Source: Hanstruepera flava
Lineage (GTDB): Bacteria > Bacteroidota > Bacteroidia > Flavobacteriales > Flavobacteriaceae
DNA: 64,000 nt
Direction: 5' to 3'
Assembly (NCBI RefSeq): GCF_023634025.1
Contig: NZ_JALJCW010000001.1
Coordinates: 479,501 to 543,500 of the forward strand
Translations under genes and position numbers: made by a program
Shown: piece after piece, positions 26,099 through 34,558 of the stretch
Position numbering within the stretch: position 1 is the stretch's first letter
Layout: every line of letters starts with the position of its first letter
The notes under the pieces: generated by a model
Told to the model about the DNA's origin: nothing
The model's database searches: none
Seen by the model: the letters and a program-made list of their open reading frames with translations, nothing else

Positions 26099-27289
26099 TT
26101 AAGATAAAACTTGCTGTACTTTATCTGCTGCTTCTTGAAATTCTGTTGCACTCATAACATCCAACCCAGAGTTGTCAATTAATTCTTTTGCAACATCAGC
26201 ATTGGTTCCTTGTAAACGCACTATAATAGGCACATTTATATTACCCATATTTTTATAAGCATCAATCACACCTTGAGCCACACGGTCGCAACGTACAATA
26301 CCACCAAAAATATTAATCAAAATAGCCTTAACATTAGGATCTTTCAAAATTAAGTTAAAGGCAGCTTCTACTCTAGCAGCATCTGCGGTACCTCCAACAT
26401 CTAAAAAGTTTGCTGGCTCACCACCTGCTTGCTTAATTAAATCCATAGTAGCCATAGCTAAACCTGCTCCATTTACCATACATCCTACATTACCATCTAA
26501 ATCCACATAGTTAAGTCCGACTTCTTTAGCTTCAACCTCAACAGGATTTTCCTCACGTAAATCACGTAATTCAGCATAATCTTTATGTCTATATAAGGCA
26601 TTATCATCAATGGTAACTTTAGCATCTACGGCCATTATTTTATTATCGCTTGTTTTTAAAACAGGATTAATTTCAAATAATGACGAATCAGACTTTACAT
26701 AAGCAGTATATAACGCTGTAACGAATTTTGTCATTTCTTTAAAAGCCATACCTGATAAACCAAGGTTAAAGGCTACACGTCTAGCTTGAAAAGGCATTAA
26801 TCCAACAGCTGGATCAATTTCTTCAGTAAAAATTAAATGTGGTGTTTCTTCAGCTACTGTCTCAATATCCATACCACCTTCGGTAGAATACATAATCATG
26901 TTACGACCTGTACCACGATTTAATAAAACAGACATGTAAAACTCGCTTGTTTCACTTTCACCTGGATAATACACATCCTCTGCAATCAACACTTGGTGTA
27001 CACGTTTACCTTCAGCCGAAGTTTGAGGTGTTACAAGGTTCATTCCTATTATTTGACCTGCAATCTGCTCTACTTCCTCTAAATTTTTAGCCAATTTAAC
27101 ACCTCCACCTTTTCCACGGCCACCAGCATGTACTTGAGCTTTTATGACATGCCAGCTTGTTCCTGTTTCTTCGGTTAATTGTTTTGCAGCCTGTACAGCT
27201 TCTTGAGCATTTTGCGCAACAATACCACGCTGAATGCGAACGCCAAAACTGCTTAAAATTTCCTTTCCTTGATATTCGTGTAAATTCAT
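26099..27289 (-). CDS. sucC: ADP-forming succinyl-CoA synthetase, beta subunit
   Basis: SucC with SucD converts succinyl-CoA to succinate with substrate-level phosphorylation in the TCA cycle. The 396-residue length is normal. It starts MNLHEYQGKEILSSFG as in the family. The ATP-grasp nucleotide loop is HAGGRGKGGGVKLAKN (about 51-66). The C-terminal ligase domain carries NFLDVGGTADAARV and NIFGGIVRCDRVAQG. No sucD gene is adjacent, which is usual in Flavobacteriia. The gene has its own promoter motif 25 bases upstream and shares a terminator with cysH. Confidence 0.97.
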   Translation of the reverse strand: MNLHEYQGKEILSSFGVRIQRGIVAQNAQEAVQAAKQLTEETGTSWHVIKAQVHAGGRGKGGGVKLAKNLEEVEQIAGQIIGMNLVTPQTSAEGKRVHQVLIAEDVYYPGESETSEFYMSVLLNRGTGRNMIMYSTEGGMDIETVAEETPHLIFTEEIDPAVGLMPFQARRVAFNLGLSGMAFKEMTKFVTALYTAYVKSDSSLFEINPVLKTSDNKIMAVDAKVTIDDNALYRHKDYAELRDLREENPVEVEAKEVGLNYVDLDGNVGCMVNGAGLAMATMDLIKQAGGEPANFLDVGGTADAARVEAAFNLILKDPNVKAILINIFGGIVRCDRVAQGVIDAYKNMGNINVPIIVRLQGTNADVAKELIDNSGLDVMSATEFQEAADKVQQVLS

Positions 27290-27313
27290 TTATCTGTAAA
27301 ATTTATAGTGCCA

Positions 27314-27321
27314 CAAAAGTA
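27314..27321 (-). promoter_or_regulatory. flavobacterial -7 promoter element for sucC
   Basis: On the minus strand the sequence reads TACTTTTG, a match to TAnnTTTG, about 25 bases before the sucC ATG. Confidence 0.65.
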
Positions 27322-27437
27322 AACATCCTGTAACATTTAACCAATAAATTTTAAAGGAAGTATTCCAACCCTTTTTAATTGACCGAAATTTGATATAAAT
27401 ACCTATAGATTCATATTAGCTATCCCAAAATACTTTT

Positions 27438-27445
27438 TAGCTTTG
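27438..27445 (+). promoter_or_regulatory. flavobacterial -7 promoter element for lysA
   Basis: TAGCTTTG matches TAnnTTTG and lies 21 bases before the lysA ATG, so the promoter of the interrupted gene is intact. Confidence 0.65.
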
Positions 27446-27465
27446 CAGATCTTAAATTAAAAAAA

Positions 27466-28671
27466 ATGAACTCAAAAACCTTATTACAAATTGCCGAGGA
27501 CCATGGAAGTCCTATTTATGTTTATAATTCTGAAAAAATAGTTTCACAATATAAACGTTTAAAACAGGCATTTAATAAGGTGAAACAGGTAAAGATAAAT
27601 TATGCAGTCAAGGCTTTATCTAATTTGTCTGTTTTAAAACTGATGAATTCATTGGGTTCTGGGTTGGATACCGTTTCCATTCAAGAAGTTAAATTAGGAC
27701 TAACTGCTGGTTTTGATCCTAAAGACATTATTTATACACCTAATGGTGTTTCACTTGAAGAAATTGAAATGGCTTCAAAATTAGGTGTTCAAATAAACAT
27801 TGACAACTTATCTATTTTAGAGCAATTTGGTACTAAGCATCCAAACACACCTGTTTGCATCAGAATCAACCCTCATGTTATGGCTGGTGGGAACACCAAT
27901 ATCTCTGTTGGACATATTGATAGTAAGTTTGGTATTTCCATTCATCAAATACCTCATATTTTGCGTATTGTAAAGAACACCAATATGACCATTAATGGTA
28001 TTCACATGCATACTGGTAGTGATATTTTAGATATTGATGTGTTTTTATATGCCAGTGAAATTTTATTTGAAACAGCCAAAAATTTTGAAAACCTAGAATT
28101 CATAGATTTTGGTTCTGGTTTTAAAGTGCCCTACAAAGAAGGTGATATTGAAACCAACATTGAAGAATTTGGTAAAAAACTAACAAAACGCTTCAATGCC
28201 TTCTGCAAAGAATATGGTAAAGAATAAACATTAGCCTTTGAACCTGGTAAATTTTTAGTGAGCGAAGCTGGTTACTTTTTAACCAAAGTAAATGTTGTTA
28301 AGCAAACAACATCTACCGTATTTGCACAAATAGATTCTGGATTCAATCATCTTATCAGACCTATGCTATATGGTTCACAACATGAAATTGTTAATATCTC
28401 AAACCCTGAAGGCCGCGAACGGTTTTATTCGGTTGTAGGCTATATTTGTGAAACAGATACTTTTGCAAATAATAGACGTATTGCAGAAATTACTGAAGGT
28501 GATATTTTAGCTTTTAAAAATGCTGGTGCTTATTGTTTTTCAATGGCTTCAAATTATAATTCCAGATATAGACCCGCAGAAATTTTATGGCATAATAAAA
28601 AAGCCCATTTAATACGCGAACGCGAAACTTTTGATGATATAATAAAGCATCAAATAGTATTAGATATTTAA
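27466..28671 (+). pseudogene. lysA: diaminopimelate decarboxylase interrupted by an in-frame TAA
   Basis: LysA removes CO2 from meso-diaminopimelate in the last step of lysine synthesis, using PLP. Across 402 codons the reading frame is continuous except for TAA at 28225-28227 (codon 254). Before the stop, Lys49 in INYAVKALSN is the PLP lysine, and HVMAGGNTNISVGHIDSKFG and GIHMHTGSD follow. After the stop the same frame continues with LAFEPGKFLVSEAGYFL, the substrate-side CETDTFANNRR cysteine and the NSRYRPAEILWH segment. In relatives this position usually reads as a Leu before TLAFEPGK (from memory), so TTA to TAA at 28226 is the simplest cause. Each half alone lacks essential residues, because the active site is formed by both domains. 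Sequencing error remains possible. Confidence 0.9.
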
Positions 28672-28673
28672 TT

Positions 28674-28712
28674 AAAAAGCGCGACTGTAATAATCGCGCT
28701 TTATTATTTTTA
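28674..28712 (+). terminator. intrinsic terminator after lysA
   Basis: AAAGCGCGA pairs perfectly with TCGCGCTTT around a nine-base loop, five bases after the lysA stop, followed by a T-rich tract. Confidence 0.85.
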
Positions 28713-29028
28713 ATAGGTTCTCAAGTTTTTTTTGCTATATTTATAATTCCCTAAAGTCTTTTAATAGCTTTAATAAAGACTTATGACAACCAAACCAACT
28801 AATTTCATTGAGCTAAAAGGCTCAATCTCACATCCCCTAAAGCTCAAGAATTTTCCTACCACATTTATCTCAATAATCAATTGGGATAACTTTTCGTGTA
28901 TTTTCCCCTCTCAAAAATTATGTGTTTCCAACCAATTAAATCACGAAATGTCCATTAGCCTTGCCTTGGTTGGCTGCAATAATAAAACAAAAGATGTTAA
29001 CAGTAGTGACTTGTAATAATTAAATTCT
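28713..29028. other. 316-base region without a convincing gene; two small inverted repeats and a doubtful ORF
   Basis: An open frame at 28783-29016 (77 codons) ends in a stretch that looks like a lipobox (SLALVGCNNK), but its composition is unlike a protein of this genome and it has no promoter motif, so I do not call it. Two inverted repeats are present: AAGTCTTT/AAAGACTT (about 28756-28783) and ATTGAGC/GCTCAAT (about 28806-28825). They might belong to the leader of the SGNH gene or to a small RNA. No repeat of the window maps here. Confidence 0.4.
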
Positions 29029-30072
29029 ATGAACTTAAAACAATCCTTAATAATTGGAATCACCCTTTGTATTCTAGGAACCATAGGCTGGGAAATATAT
29101 TGGCGATCCAAAGGTTACTATCCCGATTTAGATAATAACGAAGCATTATTTGCCGTACAAAGAAATCGAGTTAAAAGAGCATTGGATTCAGACATTATAA
29201 TCGTTGGTTCTTCTCGAATTCATTTTGATATACAATTGGATGTTTGGAAACAGGAAACGGGAATAAAACCCATTCAATTAGCTTATCCAGGAGCAACGCC
29301 GTTGCCAGTTTTTCACGATCTGGTAAACCATACAGATTTTGTGGGAACTATAATTGTTGGTGTAACACCAGGACTGTTTTTCTCATCTACTTCTACTGAA
29401 AAAAGGGCATATAGAAGCGCCAATGATAAAGTTGAATATTTTCATAATCGAACTTACGCCCAACGTTTAAATCACTTATTATCAATACCATTACAAGAAA
29501 GCCTAGCATTTATTAGCGATGCAGATGGTGTAGACGCTATTAAATTGCAATTTCTTTTAGAAGGTATTCAATTCGGCAATCGTATTGAAGGGAATGACTT
29601 CCCTCCTTTTCCAAACTTTGCAGACATTTCACTTGATAGAAATTTACGAATGACAGAAAAAACGGCAAGAGATACATCTTTTGCTAGATTAATAAAAAAT
29701 GTTTGGAGCTTTAAAAGCACACCTGAAACGCCACCAAGGGAGATGAGTAAAGACAGTGTAATGGAACTTTTTGTTAAAGATGCCAAAATATTTCAAGAAC
29801 GTGGGGGAAAGCTCGTGCTTTTAAGATGTCCTTCAACTGGGTATTATCGTAAAAAAGAAGAGAATTTTTATTGTAGAGATGAGTTTTGGGACGAACTTGT
29901 AAAACAATCTGGAGCTAAAGGCTATCATTTTGAAGACTATAAACAATTAAAAGATTTGGATTGTCCAGAATGGTCTCACTTATCGGGTGAGGATGCTGAT
30001 TTTTTTACGGCTGAAATTGCAAAGATTATGATGAATGACAACACAATACCAATTAAACTTAAAACTAACTAG
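29029..30072 (+). CDS. membrane-anchored SGNH/GDSL-like hydrolase-fold protein, partner of the MBOAT gene
   Basis: This 347-residue protein has one N-terminal transmembrane segment (about residues 6-21) that would place the rest outside the inner membrane. The SGNH-type nucleophile block is visible as IIIVGSSRIHFD (Ser62), and the C-terminal Asp-x-x-x-x-His block as DCPEWSHLSGEDA (His about 318). Such proteins (AlgJ/AlgX, DltD and PatB types) receive or transfer acyl groups from an MBOAT protein. The MBOAT gene starts two bases after this stop, which supports the pairing. The acyl acceptor is unknown. Confidence 0.75.
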   Translation: MNLKQSLIIGITLCILGTIGWEIYWRSKGYYPDLDNNEALFAVQRNRVKRALDSDIIIVGSSRIHFDIQLDVWKQETGIKPIQLAYPGATPLPVFHDLVNHTDFVGTIIVGVTPGLFFSSTSTEKRAYRSANDKVEYFHNRTYAQRLNHLLSIPLQESLAFISDADGVDAIKLQFLLEGIQFGNRIEGNDFPPFPNFADISLDRNLRMTEKTARDTSFARLIKNVWSFKSTPETPPREMSKDSVMELFVKDAKIFQERGGKLVLLRCPSTGYYRKKEENFYCRDEFWDELVKQSGAKGYHFEDYKQLKDLDCPEWSHLSGEDADFFTAEIAKIMMNDNTIPIKLKTN

Positions 30073-30074
30073 AT

Positions 30075-31490
30075 ATGCTTTTTAACTCCTTAAGCTTTAT
30101 AGTATTTCTAGTTATAGTTTTACTGCTTTACTATTCTAAATTCTTAAACTGGACCAACAAAAAGCGCATGCTGTTACTAGCTAGTTATGTGTTTTACGGA
30201 TTATGGAATCCACCATTAGTAATATTGCTTTGGATCTCAACTTTAGTCGATTGGACTGCTGGCAAAAAATTAGCAATAGAAGACAACCAAAGAAAACGAA
30301 AAATGTGGCTATTATTAAGCATGGTAGTAAACCTTGGCTTTCTGGCATTCTTTAAATACGGTAATTTTCTATTGGAAAATTTTACTGCTTTAGTCAACAC
30401 AATGGGAATTGAATTTGAAGCCTTGCCCATGGATATTATTTTACCAATGGGAATTTCGTTTTACACATTCCAAACCATGTCCTACACCATTGATATGTAT
30501 AAAGGTAAAATTGAACCAGCTAGAACCTTTTTAGATTTTGCATTATATGTTACATTCTTCCCACAATTAGTTGCTGGTCCAATTGTTAGAGCAAAAGATT
30601 TAATAACACAATTTTATGAAGAGAAACGAGCAACAGCCAATCAGTTTTTTTGGGGTGTTTTTTTATTAACTATTGGCTTATTTCAAAAAGTAGTGATGGC
30701 TGACACATTACTATCCAGTACATCCGACTATGTTTTTGGTTCGGATAAACTACTGCATGGCGTTGATGCTTGGATTGGTACATTGGCATTTTCAGGACAA
30801 ATATTTTTTGATTTTGCAGGATACTCTACATGTGCAATTGGTATCGCATTAATGCTTGGCATTATTCTTCCAGATAACTTTAGATATCCATATGCTTCAT
30901 TAGGCTTTTCAGATTTATGGAGTCGTTGGCACATTTCATTATCAAGTTGGCTAAAAGACTATCTATATATTCCTTTAGGTGGAAACCGACATGGTATTAC
31001 CAGAATGTATGTAGCCTTGATGCTAACCATGTTACTAGGCGGACTTTGGCATGGTGCTGCCTGGACCTTTATGGTTTGGGGTGGTTTGCATGGAACTTAT
31101 CTCATACTCGAAAAACTTCAAAAGCAGTATTTACCTTTTAAGATTACTAAATGGAATGGTATTTTCTTGGCATTCATTACATTTTCTTGTGTAAATATTA
31201 CATGGGTGTTTTTTAGGGCACGTGAGTTTGACACAGCTTGGAATATGATTAAATCTATGTTTTACATGCAGACTAATGGCGAAAAAATATTAGGCTCATT
31301 TGAGATTTTAAAAGTAAGTCTGGTAGTTGGAATATTATTTATATGCCATTGGCTTATGCGAAATACATCTATGAAAGCTGTATCTTTAAAAACCAACCCC
31401 ATTATTTTGGGTGTGTTTTGGGCGTTTATGTTATTCTTAATAATAATATCTCAAGGCAGTGGTGAACAATTTATATATTTTCAATTTTAA
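30075..31490 (+). CDS. MBOAT family O-acyltransferase (AlgI/DltB-like)
   Basis: This 471-residue polytopic membrane protein moves acyl groups across the inner membrane to an extracytoplasmic acceptor. About ten hydrophobic segments are present. The conserved MBOAT core is seen as FWGVFLLTIGLFQKVVMAD, then FSDLWSRWHISLSSWLKDYL, and the active-site His326 in LGGLWHGAAWTFMVWGGLHG. The block FYTFQTMSYTIDMY is typical of the AlgI branch. It follows the SGNH gene by two bases, and a second membrane gene starts four bases downstream. Candidate roles are O-acetylation of exopolysaccharide or another envelope glycan (inference). Confidence 0.93.
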   Translation: MLFNSLSFIVFLVIVLLLYYSKFLNWTNKKRMLLLASYVFYGLWNPPLVILLWISTLVDWTAGKKLAIEDNQRKRKMWLLLSMVVNLGFLAFFKYGNFLLENFTALVNTMGIEFEALPMDIILPMGISFYTFQTMSYTIDMYKGKIEPARTFLDFALYVTFFPQLVAGPIVRAKDLITQFYEEKRATANQFFWGVFLLTIGLFQKVVMADTLLSSTSDYVFGSDKLLHGVDAWIGTLAFSGQIFFDFAGYSTCAIGIALMLGIILPDNFRYPYASLGFSDLWSRWHISLSSWLKDYLYIPLGGNRHGITRMYVALMLTMLLGGLWHGAAWTFMVWGGLHGTYLILEKLQKQYLPFKITKWNGIFLAFITFSCVNITWVFFRAREFDTAWNMIKSMFYMQTNGEKILGSFEILKVSLVVGILFICHWLMRNTSMKAVSLKTNPIILGVFWAFMLFLIIISQGSGEQFIYFQF

Positions 31491-31494
31491 ATCT

Positions 31495-32685
31495 ATGAAT
31501 ACTGTAAAATCAACAAGAATAGAGTCCATAGACATTTTAAGAGGTTTAGTTATGATTATTATGGCTCTAGACCATGTTAGGGATTATACAAATACAGGAT
31601 ACTTATTTCTAGATCCCACTAATATGGACACCACAACACCTGGTTTATTTTTCACACGATGGATTACCCATTTTTGCGCACCAGTATTTGTATTCTTGGC
31701 TGGAACATCTGCTTTTTTATATGGAGCCAAAAAAACATCAAAAAAAGCCTTGTCAAAATTTTTATTTACTCGTGGATTATGGTTGGTTTTTACAGAATTA
31801 ACCATAGTTAATTTTGCATGGACTTTTGACATTAACTTAAGCCTTCACATCTTTCAGGTTATATGGGCTATTGGTGCCTGTATGATGATTTTGTCAGGAC
31901 TAATTTACTTCCCTAAAAAAGTATTATTAATCCTAGGTTTATTAATCTTATTTGGTCACAACTTATTAGATGGGATAACAATGCAGGGCAACGATCCTCT
32001 TGCAATTTTATGGTATTTCATACATCAACAAAATTTTGTCGTATTCAATGGTGGTCAGTCTATGATGTTTGTTGCCTATCCTATTCTACCTTGGCTCGGG
32101 ATTATGGTTTTAGGGTACTGCTTTGGAAACTTCTATAAAAAAGATTTTAATGTAGCTATCCGAAAAAAATGGCTACTAATATTAGGCTTTGGTTCTATTG
32201 CATTATTTATAGTTCTACGTTATATAAATGTATATGGCGATTTGGTTCCTTGGAGTGTTCAAAAAGATAGTACATACACCTTTTTATCGTTTATGAATAC
32301 GGCTAAATACCCACCATCCCTCCTGTACACCTTAATGACACTGGGCCCTTCAATGCTATTCTTATATACTATAGAAAATGTAAAAAATGCTATTACTCAT
32401 GTTTTAGTGGTTATAGGACGTGTACCATTTTTCTATTATATCATTCATTTATACGTCATTCATTTTGTTGGCTTAATTGGTCTGACCATATTAGGAGAAG
32501 ATTGGAGAGAACTAATCATGACGCCTTCTAGATTTATGAGCGGTTATCTTGCTGATAAAGGTTTTGATTTATGGGTAACCTATTTAGTATCGATTATGGT
32601 CGTTGTAATATTATATCCGTTCTGCAATATGTTCATGAAATACAAAGCAAATAATAGAGACAAATGGTGGTTGAGTTATTTGTAA
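31495..32685 (+). CDS. heparan-alpha-glucosaminide N-acetyltransferase-like membrane protein (DUF1624/YeiB-like)
   Basis: This 396-residue protein has about ten membrane segments. I place the start at the ATG at 31495, which gives MNTVKSTRIESIDILRGLVM, the typical N-terminus; an earlier GTG at 31459 would overlap the MBOAT gene. The motif RIESIDILRGLVMIIMALDH and the block THFCAPVFVFLAGTSAFLYG define the family, which uses a membrane-embedded His near MALDHVRDY to transfer acetyl groups. With the two preceding genes it forms a tight acyltransferase cluster, although the family also occurs alone. Confidence 0.85.
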   Translation: MNTVKSTRIESIDILRGLVMIIMALDHVRDYTNTGYLFLDPTNMDTTTPGLFFTRWITHFCAPVFVFLAGTSAFLYGAKKTSKKALSKFLFTRGLWLVFTELTIVNFAWTFDINLSLHIFQVIWAIGACMMILSGLIYFPKKVLLILGLLILFGHNLLDGITMQGNDPLAILWYFIHQQNFVVFNGGQSMMFVAYPILPWLGIMVLGYCFGNFYKKDFNVAIRKKWLLILGFGSIALFIVLRYINVYGDLVPWSVQKDSTYTFLSFMNTAKYPPSLLYTLMTLGPSMLFLYTIENVKNAITHVLVVIGRVPFFYYIIHLYVIHFVGLIGLTILGEDWRELIMTPSRFMSGYLADKGFDLWVTYLVSIMVVVILYPFCNMFMKYKANNRDKWWLSYL

Positions 32686-32741
32686 TGTCATAATTATAAG
32701 TTAAACCAATACCATTCTTCTTTTAAATGTTACAAAGCCAG

Positions 32742-32749
32742 TATCTTTG
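32742..32749 (+). promoter_or_regulatory. flavobacterial -7 promoter element for a small membrane protein gene
   Basis: TATCTTTG matches TAnnTTTG exactly and lies 16 bases before the ATG of the 40-codon gene. Confidence 0.6.
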
Positions 32750-32764
32750 TAGCAAACGACTATT

Positions 32765-32887
32765 ATGGATGGTTTTAGTATCGTTATGGCTTTTGCTATT
32801 ATCCTTTTCGCTAGATTAGGTATACGACTTATTACGAAATATCTTGAACTAAAACGCGAAGAAAAAGAAGAAAAGCAAGCACAATAG
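32765..32887 (+). CDS. small membrane protein, 40 residues
   Basis: A short frame encodes 40 residues starting MDGFSIVMAFAIILFARLGI and ending in a highly charged tail (KREEKEEKQAQ). The hydrophobic stretch at 4-16 could cross the membrane once, leaving the charged end in the cytoplasm. A perfect promoter motif 16 bases upstream supports expression, and the codon use fits the neighbours. I do not recognise a family. It lies between convergent larger genes, with only 13 bases to the VOC gene on the other strand. Confidence 0.55.
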   Translation: MDGFSIVMAFAIILFARLGIRLITKYLELKREEKEEKQAQ

Positions 32888-32900
32888 CTTTACTTAAATT

Positions 32901-33281
32901 CTAGTTGATATCCTTATAAAAAGTTAACCCGTTTTTATATAAATCATAAAATGCAAATTCTTTAGTTTGCCAAGGTGTCTCCTTTACTGCAGTACTTTCG
33001 TGAAACACATCTTTAGATTTATATTCATTAAATAAACTCTCAATATTATGGGTAACAATCCGTAGCATGGGCCTATCTACTCCAGATTCCCACTCTTTGG
33101 CATCGTGCCACTGCAAATGAATTTCAATATCGTCTCTTCGTACTCCAGCATAAGTTGGATTTTTAGGATCGTCTGCAAAGGCAATTTCAAAACCTAGCTT
33201 ATTGACATAAAAAAACAAGGCAGCTAAAACATTTTGTACCGGTAAAACAGGATGTATTTGGTGTAAATGTGCTTTTTCCAT
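32901..33281 (-). CDS. VOC family protein (glyoxalase/bleomycin resistance fold)
   Basis: This 126-residue single-domain VOC protein carries the beta-alpha-beta-beta-beta repeats of the fold: IHPVLPVQNVLAALFFYVNK, LGFEIAFADD, DIEIHLQWHDAK and KEFAFYDLYKNGLTFY. The closest known group is bleomycin-resistance-like proteins. Only a few of the usual metal ligands can be suggested (His in EIHLQW, the terminal Asp/Tyr region), so enzymatic activity is not proven. It is the last gene of a four-gene minus-strand operon and overlaps the DinB-like gene by one base. Confidence 0.8.
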   Translation of the reverse strand: MEKAHLHQIHPVLPVQNVLAALFFYVNKLGFEIAFADDPKNPTYAGVRRDDIEIHLQWHDAKEWESGVDRPMLRIVTHNIESLFNEYKSKDVFHESTAVKETPWQTKEFAFYDLYKNGLTFYKDIN

Positions 33282-33856
33282 TAGTCTCTTAATTTACCAT
33301 TAAATAAACTCGCTTTAGAGTTAAACGGATTCCCAGATGAACGCCTCAACAAAACCACTTGTCCGCAATGCCAAACCGCATCTTCTATTGGACCATTTAT
33401 TTGGTTCCAAAACGGAATTTCACGATCTCCAAATACTATTTTAAACTGGCTGATATCATCACTGGTTCTTAAAATATCTGCAGCTGTTTTAAAGTTGATT
33501 AAAGTGGCTTTGCGCATTTCTTCAAAATTCAACTCTTCTTTATCCTCTTTTATATTGTTGTCCTTTTTTAAAGTTGAATTAACTATCATTTTTGAAAGTC
33601 TATATATATGCTCAATCGTCTCCATAGAAGAGCGTGCATCGGCATTGGGTTTAAAATCCAAATCAGCTTGTCTTAATCCTTCTGTTGCCCAATAATATCG
33701 AAATCCTAATCCATCAACAGCTCGTGCTGCGACAGTTCCTGCTGTAAAGCTTTCTGGAGCTTCAGGTATTTCGTAATACGGCAATCTATCATCATGTGAT
33801 TGTGAAAAACCAGAAGTAAAAGCTAAAACTAATATGGCAGTAAAAACAGTCTTCAT
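33281..33856 (-). CDS. secreted DinB-like four-helix protein
   Basis: This 191-residue protein has a signal peptide (MKTVFTAILVLAFTSGFSQ), so it is exported to the periplasm or beyond. The rest is helical with METIEHIYRLSKMIVN and GPIEDAVWHCGQVVLLRRSS, where the two His residues sit as in DinB/YfiT-like metal-binding bundles. Most members of that family are cytoplasmic thiol-dependent S-transferases or have unknown roles, so a secreted version is of some interest. It overlaps the type A protein gene by four bases (ATGA) and the VOC gene by one, so the genes are cotranscribed. Confidence 0.7.
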   Translation of the reverse strand: MKTVFTAILVLAFTSGFSQSHDDRLPYYEIPEAPESFTAGTVAARAVDGLGFRYYWATEGLRQADLDFKPNADARSSMETIEHIYRLSKMIVNSTLKKDNNIKEDKEELNFEEMRKATLINFKTAADILRTSDDISQFKIVFGDREIPFWNQINGPIEDAVWHCGQVVLLRRSSGNPFNSKASLFNGKLRD

Positions 33857-34554
33857 TGTTTTATTATTTTTCGTATCTCTTTTCTATTATTATCACTTTC
33901 AAAAACAAAAATGTAAATACCAGGTTTTAGTTCTGAAACATTAATTACCGATTGCTCATGGCTAACAGATTTTGAATGTATTAATTGACCGTTAATGTCA
34001 TAAACGCTAACATTTAATTTATCATTATTTTGTTTTTCTATAAAAAGTTCATCAATAATAGGATTAGGATAGGTTTTTAAATCTGTCATACGAAACTCTG
34101 TAGCATGAAGCCTGGCGCTACCGTAAATAGCTTGATCACCATTAGCAGCTGTAACTATTAATGTACTAGAATCAGATTCAGTTGTAATTACATATGTAAA
34201 CGGATTAAACTGATTACCCATATATACATTAAAATATTGCTGTTCATAGGCACTGTTTTCAGATATCCCGCAAACCGCCAAAGATTGTACTAAATCTTCA
34301 AAAGTAAAAGTAGATGTGTTATCATCAAAACTAATATTCCCAGCCAAATAATTGCACATCACTGAATAAAACTCATAAGGTTCATCCAAAAATTCTAATG
34401 TTATATTCGCAATTTCCTCATTAACAGGAGGAAAATTATCTTCGCCATTAATTATCACATTTTGTAAATACCAAGCATTATCATCTAATAAAGGGTTTTG
34501 AGAAAAACTATAGAAAGAAAGGCAAACTAAAACTAGGAGCATTATTTTTTTCAT
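33853..34554 (-). CDS. small T9SS type A sorting domain protein
   Basis: This 233-residue secreted protein has a signal peptide (MKKIMLLVLVCLSFYSFSQ) and a type A T9SS C-terminal domain from about residue 158 (LKTYPNPIIDELFIEK, VSVYDINGQLIHS, LKPGIYIFVFES). The middle domain of about 130 residues (DDNAWYLQNVIINGEDNFPP) is beta-rich, contains two Cys and carries no known enzymatic motif. It follows the M28 peptidase gene by four bases, so it may be exported with it. Homologues with the LLDDNAWYLQ segment are common in Flavobacteriaceae, from memory. Confidence 0.85.
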   Translation of the reverse strand: MKKIMLLVLVCLSFYSFSQNPLLDDNAWYLQNVIINGEDNFPPVNEEIANITLEFLDEPYEFYSVMCNYLAGNISFDDNTSTFTFEDLVQSLAVCGISENSAYEQQYFNVYMGNQFNPFTYVITTESDSSTLIVTAANGDQAIYGSARLHATEFRMTDLKTYPNPIIDELFIEKQNNDKLNVSVYDINGQLIHSKSVSHEQSVINVSELKPGIYIFVFESDNNRKEIRKIIKQ

Positions 34555-34558
34555 GTTA

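Noticed and set aside
28783-29016. A 77-codon plus-strand frame with a lipobox-like end
   Set aside because: It has no promoter motif, unusual composition, lies over two inverted repeats and shows no recognisable fold.
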